Source: Nitrosomonadales bacterium
GTDB taxonomy: Bacteria; Pseudomonadota; Gammaproteobacteria; Burkholderiales; Nitrosomonadaceae
Assembly: GCA_004525885.1 (NCBI GenBank)
Contig: SPBV01000029.1
Span: 1 to 11,955, forward strand
Direction of reading: 5' to 3'
Length of the DNA: 11,955 bases
Below are positions 6,130 to 11,955 of this stretch, piece after piece (within the stretch, counting starts at the first letter, position 1; each line of letters starts with the position of its first letter). Below the pieces are notes generated by a model that made no database searches, was not told the origin of the DNA, and worked only from the letters and a program-made list of their open reading frames with translations. The position numbers and the translations under genes are program-made.

Positions 6130-7293
6130 ATGGAAAATTTGATGAACACCTATATGCGACTACCTGTTACCTTTGTTAAAGGTAGAGGGGTATGGCTATG
6201 GGACGACCAAGGAAGAAAATATCTTGATGCTCTTGCCGGTATTGCCGTATGCAGCATAGGACATTGCCACCCTAAACTAGTACAAGCAATCTCCGAGCAA
6301 GCAGGAATGTTAATTCACACTTCGAATCTATATCATATAGATAAACAAGAGAAACTAGCTAAAAAACTAGCAATGTTGTCAGGTTTGAATAAAGCCTTTT
6401 TTTGCAACTCAGGTGCTGAAGCTAACGAAACTGCGATTAAATTAGCTAGGCTATATGGCCACAATAAAGGGGTTGACTTACCTACTATCATCGTGATGGA
6501 ACAGTCATTTCATGGTCGCACCATGGCAACTTTGACCGCAAGCGGCAACCGCAAAGTTCAGGCTGGTTTTGAACCGCTCCTTACCGGATTTGCTCGGGTG
6601 CCTTTTAATGATCTTGAGGCGATAGAACAAGTAGCCGTACACAACAAAAATGTTGTGGCAATACTAGTTGAACCATATCAAGGCGAGGGGGGCGTCAATG
6701 TACCGCAGGAAAATTATTTAAAAGGATTGCGCCAGATATGTGACAAAAATGGTTGGTTGTTAATGCTAGACGAGGTTCAATGTGGCATTGGCCGCAGTGG
6801 TAAATGGTTTGCCTTTCAAAATAGCGAGATAATTCCAGATGTGATTACGCTTGCTAAGGGCCTTGGTTCTGGTGTTCCCATTGGGGCTTGCCTTGCGGGA
6901 AACATTGCGGGAGAGGTGTTCAAGCCAGGTAATCATGCGTCAACTTTTGGTGGTAATCCACTAGCCTGTTCTGCGGCAATCACTACACTAGATGTAATTG
7001 AGGAAGAAGGCCTAATGTTTAATGCATTGGAGAAAGGCAATTTCATGCGTAAAAGTTTCCAGGCACAATTAGGTAATGTGGATAATGTCACGCAAATACG
7101 TGGGCAGGGATTAATGATTGGCATAGAACTTTCCAAGCCCTGCGGTGATCTAGTAAAAAATGCTTTGAAACAGGGGCTTCTGCTCAATGTAACTTCGGAT
7201 AAGGTGGTACGTCTACTACCCTCATTAGCAATAAATCAGAACGAAACAGAACAGATAGTCAATATGGTGTCTACTTTAATAAAAGAATTTTAA
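6130..7293 (+). CDS. argD: Acetylornithine aminotransferase (PLP-dependent)
   Basis: ArgD converts N-acetylglutamate semialdehyde to N-acetylornithine using glutamate, and in many bacteria also serves lysine synthesis as the succinyl-diaminopimelate aminotransferase. The 387-residue protein is a class III fold-type I aminotransferase of normal length. Visible motifs are the cofactor phosphate contact NSGAEANE (93-100), FHGRTM (128-132), EPYQGEGGVN (181-190), the aspartate of LMLDEVQ (D214) that binds the pyridine nitrogen, the Schiff-base lysine K243 in TLAKGLGSG, and STFGGNPL (271-278). The ATG at 6130 gives the N-terminus MENLMNTY expected from relatives but has no ribosome binding site. 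The ATG at 6142 has GGAAA about 6 bases before it and would lose only four residues. argF follows after 56 bases. Confidence 0.97.
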   Translation: MENLMNTYMRLPVTFVKGRGVWLWDDQGRKYLDALAGIAVCSIGHCHPKLVQAISEQAGMLIHTSNLYHIDKQEKLAKKLAMLSGLNKAFFCNSGAEANETAIKLARLYGHNKGVDLPTIIVMEQSFHGRTMATLTASGNRKVQAGFEPLLTGFARVPFNDLEAIEQVAVHNKNVVAILVEPYQGEGGVNVPQENYLKGLRQICDKNGWLLMLDEVQCGIGRSGKWFAFQNSEIIPDVITLAKGLGSGVPIGACLAGNIAGEVFKPGNHASTFGGNPLACSAAITTLDVIEEEGLMFNALEKGNFMRKSFQAQLGNVDNVTQIRGQGLMIGIELSKPCGDLVKNALKQGLLLNVTSDKVVRLLPSLAINQNETEQIVNMVSTLIKEF

Positions 7294-7349
7294 GGATATC
7301 GTGAGTCACGTGAAAAAAATGTACCTTAGATTAATGACCTGAAAATATT

Positions 7350-8291
7350 ATGCAGCTTAAACATTTTTTACAATTTAATGATTTTTCCCGAGAAGAATTC
7401 GAATATCTTTTTGAGCGTGCACGATGGATTAAAAATGACTTTAAACAATATCAACGTTATTGGCCACTGGAAGACCGTACACTTGCAATGATTTTTGACA
7501 TGCATTCAACGCGTACAAGATTGTCATTCGAGGCTGGAATGGACCAGATGGGCGGGAAAGCAATCTACCTTTCAACGCAAGACACCCAACTTGGACGAGG
7601 TGAGCCAGTGGAAGATGCTGCACGGGTGATCTCAAGTATGGTAGATATGGTTATGATTCGCACTTACGAACATGACATAATTAAAAACTTTGCTACGCAT
7701 TCAAGGGTACCAGTAATTAACGGGCTTACAGATGAATATCATCCCTGCCAGATCATGGGTGATATTTTTACCTTCATTGAACAACGTGGTGATATATCAG
7801 ATAAGACAGTAGCTTGGATCGGTGATTCAAATAATGTATGTAACACATGGCTGCAAGCAGCGGAAGTGTTTAATTTCAACGTTCATGTATCTACCCCACC
7901 TGGATATGAAATTGAACCAGAACGAGCGGGACTTAATGGTACAAGTCATTATGAAGAGTTTCCTGACCCACATGATGCGGTGAAAGATGCTGATCTTGTA
8001 ACCACTGATGTTTGGACAAGTATGGGATTTGAAGCCGAAACTGAAGAACGAAAGAGAAATTTTTCTGATTTTCGTGTGGATGCTGAGATGATGTCGTATG
8101 CTAAGAAAGAAGCTCTGTTTATGCACTGTCTGCCTGCCCATCGTGGCGAAGAGGTGGATTCGGACATAATTGATGGGCCACAATCAATTGTGTGGGATGA
8201 AGCAGAGAACCGACTACACACTCAAAAGGCACTGATGGAATATTTGCTACTAGGGGAAGTCAATCCAGAAATTCCCTTGAAGAAAATATAA
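7350..8291 (+). CDS. argF: Ornithine carbamoyltransferase
   Basis: ArgF joins carbamoyl phosphate to ornithine to make citrulline in the cytoplasm. The 313-residue protein has the carbamoyl-phosphate motif STRTR (53-57) in MHSTRTRLSFEAG, the HPCQ motif (131-134), the ornithine-binding DVWTSMG (220-226) and the catalytic HCLPAHRG (259-266, with C260). Length is typical for the anabolic enzyme. The N-terminal carbamoyl-phosphate domain and C-terminal ornithine domain are both complete. The DxxSMG motif separates it from aspartate carbamoyltransferase. Its ATG has only a weak purine-rich stretch before it, and the 56-base gap after argD has no T-tract terminator, so transcription from argD is likely. 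argG starts 27 bases after the stop. Confidence 0.97.
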   Translation: MQLKHFLQFNDFSREEFEYLFERARWIKNDFKQYQRYWPLEDRTLAMIFDMHSTRTRLSFEAGMDQMGGKAIYLSTQDTQLGRGEPVEDAARVISSMVDMVMIRTYEHDIIKNFATHSRVPVINGLTDEYHPCQIMGDIFTFIEQRGDISDKTVAWIGDSNNVCNTWLQAAEVFNFNVHVSTPPGYEIEPERAGLNGTSHYEEFPDPHDAVKDADLVTTDVWTSMGFEAETEERKRNFSDFRVDAEMMSYAKKEALFMHCLPAHRGEEVDSDIIDGPQSIVWDEAENRLHTQKALMEYLLLGEVNPEIPLKKI

Positions 8292-8318
8292 AAAAAAATT
8301 AATGCTAGTGAGTCAAAT

Positions 8319-9557
8319 ATGAGAAAACTTAATAAAAATAATCTTACCAAAATCAACAAAGTAGTCTTAGCTTTCTCTGGTGGTCTGGATACATCAGTGA
8401 TACTTAAATGGCTGCAGGATACTTACCAGTGCGAAATTGTTACTTTTACTGCTGACATTGGCCAAGGTGAAGAAATCGAACCTGCTCGCGCTAAAGCAAG
8501 ACAATTGGGTATAAAGGAAATATTTATCGAAGACCTTCGCGAAGAATTTGTGCGTGATTTCGTTTTTCCAATGTTCCGCGCTAATGCTATTTATGAGGGG
8601 GAATACCTACTTGGTACCAGTATTGCAAGGCCACTAATCGCCAAACGTCAAATTGAGATTGCTAAATCAACTAAGGCTGATGCGGTCTCACATGGGGCGA
8701 CCGGAAAAGGTAATGATCAGGTCCGTTTTGAGCTTGGTTATTACGCTCTCCAACCGGATATCCGTGTAATAGCTCCATGGCGTGAGTGGGACCTCACATC
8801 AAGGGAAAAACTTCTGCAGTACGCTGAGAAAAATAACATTCCCGTGGAGATGAAAAAGAAAACCGGCTCTCCATATAGTATGGATGCTAATCTCTTACAT
8901 ATATCCTACGAAGGCCGCATACTTGAGAACCCTGCACTAGAACCAGATGAGTCCATGTGGCGCTGGAGTGTGTCTCCTGAGAAGGCGCCTAATGAGGCGG
9001 AGTATGTCGATATTGAGTTTAGTCAAGGCGATATTATCGCATTAAATGGGGAGAAATCTTCTCCTGCAAATATACTCACAACACTTAACCAAATTGGTGG
9101 CAAACATGGCATAGGACGTCTTGATTTAGTTGAGAATCGCTATGTAGGAATGAAATCTAGGGGTTGCTACGAAACACCTGGTGGCTCCATCATGTTACGT
9201 GCACATCGTGCAATTGAATCTATTACCTTAGACCGGGAAGTTGCACATTTGAAAGATGAACTAATGCCGCGTTATGCTACGTTAATTTACAATGGTTATT
9301 GGTGGAGCCCTGAACGCAAAATGTTACAAACTATGATTGACGCTTCACAGATTAATGTAAATGGGTGGGTTAGAATAAAGCTCTACAAAGGTAATGTGAT
9401 CGTAGTTGGGCGAGATTCCAAAACAGATTCATTATTTGACTCTAACATTGCAACTTTTGAAGATGATAAAGGTGCTTATAACCAAGCTGATGCTGAGGGA
9501 TTTATTAAGCTAAACGCTATGCGGATGCGCATTGCATCGAAGTTAAGGGAACATTAA
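8319..9557 (+). CDS. argG: Argininosuccinate synthase
   Basis: ArgG condenses citrulline and aspartate using ATP to give argininosuccinate, the step after ArgF. The 412-residue protein has the N-type ATP pyrophosphatase loop AFSGGLDTS (18-26), the conserved HGATGKGNDQVRFE region and the GRLDLVENRYVGMKSRG block. Length fits the shorter, common bacterial type rather than the longer E. coli form. The N-terminus carries about ten extra Asn/Lys-rich residues before the usual KVVLAFSGG start; no better start codon lies closer, and GTGAG about 7 bases upstream may serve as ribosome binding site. The final enzyme, ArgH, which often sits next to argG, is not in the window. Confidence 0.97.
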   Translation: MRKLNKNNLTKINKVVLAFSGGLDTSVILKWLQDTYQCEIVTFTADIGQGEEIEPARAKARQLGIKEIFIEDLREEFVRDFVFPMFRANAIYEGEYLLGTSIARPLIAKRQIEIAKSTKADAVSHGATGKGNDQVRFELGYYALQPDIRVIAPWREWDLTSREKLLQYAEKNNIPVEMKKKTGSPYSMDANLLHISYEGRILENPALEPDESMWRWSVSPEKAPNEAEYVDIEFSQGDIIALNGEKSSPANILTTLNQIGGKHGIGRLDLVENRYVGMKSRGCYETPGGSIMLRAHRAIESITLDREVAHLKDELMPRYATLIYNGYWWSPERKMLQTMIDASQINVNGWVRIKLYKGNVIVVGRDSKTDSLFDSNIATFEDDKGAYNQADAEGFIKLNAMRMRIASKLREH

Positions 9558-9566
9558 TTAATTCTG

Positions 9567-9603
9567 GAGTTTTTTATTCTCATTATTAAAAATGATAAAA
9601 CTC
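9567..9603. terminator. AT-rich imperfect hairpin after argG
   Basis: GAGTTTT (9567-9573) pairs with AAAACTC (9597-9603), and inside it TCATT (9580-9584) pairs with AATGA (9591-9595). It begins 10 bases after the argG stop, the right place for an operon end. There is no T tract beyond the 3' arm on the + strand, so a classical intrinsic terminator is doubtful. Confidence 0.3.
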
Positions 9604-9627
9604 AAATGTAAATTACAAGCAAACTAA

Positions 9628-9657
9628 TTGTAATATTCCATATGTATTTTTGATAAT
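9628..9657 (+). promoter_or_regulatory. Candidate yajQ promoter
   Basis: TTGTAA (9628-9633) and GATAAT (9652-9657) are 18 bases apart. The implied start near 9664 leaves a short leader that still contains the yajQ ribosome binding site AGAGGA (9675-9680). This supports separate transcription of yajQ from the arg cluster. Confidence 0.45.
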
Positions 9658-9687
9658 GAGTAATTTAATTAAATAGAGGATGCTGTC

Positions 9688-10173
9688 ATGCCGTCATTTG
9701 ATATAGTTTCAGAGGTTGACAAGCAAGAAATTAGAAATGCAATTGACCAGGTAAATAAGGAGGTCAGCACCCGTTTTGATTTCAAGGGATCTGATGCACG
9801 GGTCGAACAGGAAGATTACAAACTTACTATTTACGCCGATGATGAATTTAAGCTTGGTCAGATATTAGATATTCTCATGAGCAAGTCTGCCAAACGCGGC
9901 ATTGATGTTCGTTGTATGGACAAAGGCGAAACTGAAAAAATAACCGGGAACAAAGTTAAACAGAAGATTACAATAAAAATTGGGGTAGAAACGGATCTTG
10001 CAAAAAAAATTGTTAAGCTCATCAAGGATAGCAAACTTAAAGTTCAAGCCAGTATACAGGGAGATACGGTGCGTATCTCTGGTACAAAACGGGATATGCT
10101 GCAAGATGCAATAGCATTGATTAAGAAATCAATTACAGAGTTCCCTCTACAATTCCTAAATTTTAGAGACTAA
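9688..10173 (+). CDS. yajQ: YajQ family nucleotide-binding protein (UPF0234/DUF520)
   Basis: The 161-residue protein begins with the family signature MPSFDIVSEVDKQEIRNAIDQ and continues with STRFDFKGSDA. It ends with LQFLNFRD, also typical. The fold has two small alpha/beta domains and is cytoplasmic. Relatives bind nucleotides, and a Xanthomonas member has been reported to bind cyclic di-GMP and act with a transcription factor; whether this one does is unknown. The start is well supported by AGAGGA 7 bases before the ATG, the best ribosome binding site in the window. It follows argG by 130 bases with a likely promoter between and converges on mltF. Length is normal. Confidence 0.96.
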   Translation: MPSFDIVSEVDKQEIRNAIDQVNKEVSTRFDFKGSDARVEQEDYKLTIYADDEFKLGQILDILMSKSAKRGIDVRCMDKGETEKITGNKVKQKITIKIGVETDLAKKIVKLIKDSKLKVQASIQGDTVRISGTKRDMLQDAIALIKKSITEFPLQFLNFRD

Positions 10174-10200
10174 AAATCTGTGTTAGTTCAATAGCTCTAC

Positions 10201-10224
10201 GCCAATCATTAAAATGAAATTGGC
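10201..10224. terminator. Hairpin between convergent yajQ and mltF
   Basis: GCCAAT (10201-10206) and ATTGGC (10219-10224) form a 6-bp stem, and CATT/AATG inside can extend it past a two-base bulge. It sits in the middle of the 65-bp gap between two convergent stop codons, where a two-way terminator would be expected. Neither side has a clear T tract, so the call is based mainly on position. Confidence 0.35.
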
Positions 10225-10238
10225 ATCGATATAATTGA

Positions 10239-11642
10239 TCATCTATTAATCGAGTTTGGCTCAATACTACTGGAAACTGAAGAACCCCGTGTGTGAGGAG
10301 CCTCATGTTTCAATAATATATTGTAATAAGTGCGGACGGACTCTGTTAGAAATACTGCCTCACCACCTCGAGCGTAACCGTGCTTTAATTTCTCAAAATA
10401 CTTCCTATTACTTAATAACGGCAGTGATATTTTTAGGTCTACCCATAAATCTGGGCTCAATTTCATTCGTTGTGCCAAAATACGTGCGTCTTCTATGTGC
10501 CCATAACCTTGGTTATAAGCTGCCAATGCGATCCAAGTACGATCTGGTTCATCAATACGGGAAGGCAACGTATCTTTTAAAATCAATAAATAACGCGCAC
10601 CAGCCAGTATACTTTGTCGTGCGTCAAGGCGATCAGTAACTTTCATCCGATCAGCAGTGTCTTCTGTCAACATCATAATACCCCGTACATTTGTAGATGA
10701 AGTTGCCATTCGATCCCAATGGGACTCTTGATATGCTAAAGCAGCAATCAAACGCCAATCTATATTAGTTATTTCTTCAGCTTGGTAAAAATAACTACGT
10801 AACTCTGGTAGCAATGTACGAGTTTCTTTTAAAAACTTATTTACATCTTCTTGTCCCAGTTGGTCAATATGCCCGTAATACCTGTCAAGCAAGCGATTTA
10901 GTGTGCCGTTTCCCTTGATTTTCTTAAAGAACCTTTGTGCTTTTTTCAGCAATTCTGGTTCAACATATGATGAGAATGCCCAAGCCTTAGTATTTTCTTT
11001 ACCTAAATTCATGGCTACACCCAGATTAGTATAGAAATTTTTTGCAATGCTTATATGGGTTGAATTAGTAACCACATAGTCATTCCTGCCCTCTGACAAT
11101 CTAGCTAGCAGCTCCTCGGCTGAGGTTTCCATTTCAGTCCATCTTAGATCAGGAACTTTTAACTTGGCTTTACTCAATCGCTCAGCATGCACTGTTCCCT
11201 TTACAATCTCAATATTCTTCCCAGCTATATCTTGTATATTTCTAGGTTTTGGATAATCTGTATTGTAGGCAACTTGTGGTTGCGCGCGCTGATAAATTGG
11301 GCCGAAACGAATTCGCTGCTGATTTTTAGTTGTAACACTGATGCCGGCAGCTAAATGCCCCTGATGTTCCTCCAGAGTTGATATTGCCTCATCCATGTCT
11401 GATACCGAGATAAATCTAACTTTTTTACCTAGTTCTTTAGCAAATTCTGAAGCAAGATCAAACTCTAGACCGATATGTTTACCTTCATAATTTTGATAGT
11501 ATGTGTCACGGCTCTTGACTGTAATAACTATCAGTTCATCAGTTTTATCGAGCAAGGGGACTGATGATTTATCTAAAGAATCACAGGCAACAGTCAAAAA
11601 ACCACTAATAACAAGTAAAGAGAATAGAAGTAAAATACGCAT
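10239..11642 (-). CDS. mltF: Membrane-bound lytic murein transglycosylase F (lipoprotein)
   Basis: MltF cleaves the glycan strands of peptidoglycan to 1,6-anhydro ends from the inner face of the outer membrane. The 467-residue product has a signal peptide with lipobox LTVA-C20 as its lipidation site. Residues about 36-260 form a periplasmic solute-binding domain (bacterial family 3), with LEFDLASEFAKELGKKV and RIRFGPIY as recognisable blocks. Residues about 290-445 form the SLT domain, with catalytic E306 in ALAYQESHWD, GIMMLT (321-326) and AAYNQGYGHIEDAR (375-388). In relatives the N-terminal domain regulates activity. The last 20 or so residues are Ser-rich and unconserved. No ribosome binding site precedes the ATG; instead a dyad overlaps it. 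The tRNA-Ser gene diverges from it 73 bases away. Confidence 0.95.
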   Translation of the reverse strand: MRILLLFSLLVISGFLTVACDSLDKSSVPLLDKTDELIVITVKSRDTYYQNYEGKHIGLEFDLASEFAKELGKKVRFISVSDMDEAISTLEEHQGHLAAGISVTTKNQQRIRFGPIYQRAQPQVAYNTDYPKPRNIQDIAGKNIEIVKGTVHAERLSKAKLKVPDLRWTEMETSAEELLARLSEGRNDYVVTNSTHISIAKNFYTNLGVAMNLGKENTKAWAFSSYVEPELLKKAQRFFKKIKGNGTLNRLLDRYYGHIDQLGQEDVNKFLKETRTLLPELRSYFYQAEEITNIDWRLIAALAYQESHWDRMATSSTNVRGIMMLTEDTADRMKVTDRLDARQSILAGARYLLILKDTLPSRIDEPDRTWIALAAYNQGYGHIEDARILAQRMKLSPDLWVDLKISLPLLSNRKYFEKLKHGYARGGEAVFLTESVRTYYNILLKHEAPHTRGSSVSSSIEPNSINR

Positions 11643-11666
11643 TGATAAGATATGCAGGATATCAAT
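11641..11666. promoter_or_regulatory. Inverted repeat over the mltF start codon
   Basis: ATTGATA (11641-11647) and TATCAAT (11660-11666) are perfect inverted arms 12 bases apart; the proximal arm includes two bases of the mltF start codon. A smaller GATAT/ATATC pair (11649-11653, 11659-11663) lies within. It could be an operator, or an mRNA hairpin that hides the start. No matching regulator is visible. Confidence 0.35.
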
Positions 11667-11701
11667 TTATTCTGCCACATTTTCAAGATAAATTAAACTG
11701 G

Positions 11702-11707
11702 TAGAAT
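11702..11707 (+). promoter_or_regulatory. Candidate -10 box of the tRNA-Ser gene
   Basis: TAGAAT matches the sigma-70 -10 consensus at five of six positions and would start transcription a few bases before the mature tRNA 5' end at 11716. No good -35 box sits at the right distance; the nearest is TTTCAA at 11681-11686. Confidence 0.35.
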
Positions 11708-11715
11708 ATGAATTT

Positions 11716-11805
11716 GGAGAGGTACCGAAGTGGTCATAACGGCGCTGACTCGAAATCAGATGGCCAGGGTAACCTGACACGTGGGTTCGAATCCCACCCT
11801 CTCCG
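11716..11805 (+). tRNA. tRNA-Ser (anticodon CGA, reads UCG)
   Basis: A full class II cloverleaf can be drawn. The acceptor GGAGAGG (11716-11722) pairs with CCTCTCC (11798-11804), with G11805 as discriminator. The D stem is CCG/CGG, and the anticodon loop CTCGAAA has CGA at 11751-11753. The long variable arm CAGG-GTAA-CCTG (11765-11776) is diagnostic of Ser, Leu or Tyr, and the T arm is GTGGG-TTCGAAT-CCCAC (11781-11797). The anticodon and the 5' GGAGAGG match bacterial serine tRNAs. The 3' CCA is not encoded (CCG follows) and must be added. The outermost anticodon-stem pair (G11744 with A11760) is a mismatch. The gene diverges from mltF. Confidence 0.96.
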
Positions 11806-11955
11806 CCGCATACTTTATATAACATACTGTTATTAATAATATTAATACATAATACCGGTCTGTTATACCACATTCTATCCCACATTAATAACCCGGTTGA
11901 AGATCTGGTTAACGTAGCCCCTTGGCACACCCTTCTTAAAAACAATCTTATAGCT
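11806..11955. other. Non-coding tail of the window; no supported gene
   Basis: These 150 bases hold an AT-rich dyad (TATTAAT at 11831-11837, ATTAATA at 11841-11847) soon after the tRNA, possibly tied to its 3' processing or termination. Beyond about 11875 the DNA is less AT-rich and is open in more than one frame on both strands. A gene that continues past the window edge is therefore possible, but no frame shows a family I recognise. Confidence 0.4.

Noticed and set aside
7301..8315. GTGAGTCA occurs in both the argD-argF and argF-argG gaps and resembles the yeast Gcn4 site
   Set aside because: Gcn4 is a eukaryotic regulator, the motif is only 8 bases, and its second copy overlaps the likely argG ribosome binding site.
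10256..10639. A 127-codon + strand frame opposite the 3' half of mltF
   Set aside because: It is antisense to the catalytic SLT domain and has no recognisable protein features or start signal.
11667..11945. A 92-codon - strand frame containing GGEGGIRTHV
   Set aside because: It is the antisense of the tRNA-Ser gene. This peptide string is a well-known false protein produced when tRNA-Ser genes are translated backwards.
11850..11955. Open frames at the right edge on both strands (for example a + frame reading NNPVEDLVNVAPWHTLL and a - frame reading YKIVFKKGVPRGYVNQIF ending at 11875)
   Set aside because: Several overlapping frames are open at once, none has a start codon pattern or a family I recognise, and the window ends too soon to choose.

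Overview
The window is an ordinary stretch of bacterial housekeeping chromosome. Protein families, the short S20 form and the gene order (murJ beside rpsT, then argD-argF-argG and yajQ) fit a betaproteobacterium. A Nitrosomonas-like member of the Nitrosomonadales is my best guess. The DNA is visibly AT-rich for that class, especially between genes. The lineage is inferred from remembered family resemblance, not from a search. I see no insertion sequence, phage, toxin-antitoxin, CRISPR array or biosynthetic cluster.

Left part (1-2161, + strand): a small DUF423 membrane protein, a THUMP-type rRNA guanine-N2 methyltransferase (RlmL-like) and the disulfide oxidoreductase DsbB, whose ATG directly follows the methyltransferase stop codon. 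Next (2390-5001, - strand): murJ (lipid II flippase) and mlaA (outer-membrane phospholipid-removal lipoprotein), both lipid-handling envelope genes. mlaA carries a short tandem duplication at each end: 40 bp in its promoter/leader and 39 bp in its 3' coding end. A structured convergent gap separates dsbB from mlaA.

Centre (5002-6129): a 455-bp divergent gap, rpsT (ribosomal protein S20) and a 409-bp gap with several dyads. From 6130 to 9557 lies a compact argD-argF-argG cluster covering three steps of arginine synthesis: acetylornithine transamination, citrulline formation and argininosuccinate formation. No other arg gene is present.

Right part (9688-11955): yajQ with its own likely promoter, converging on mltF (lipoprotein lytic transglycosylase). 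Divergent from mltF is a tRNA-Ser with anticodon CGA. The last 150 bases hold no gene I can support.

The items most worth a second look are non-coding or local: the duplicated promoter-like unit before mlaA, an orphan membrane-helix-like reading frame running through the mlaA stop codon, nested or alternative stem structures in three gaps, and a dyad over the mltF start codon. None amounts to evidence for a new system.
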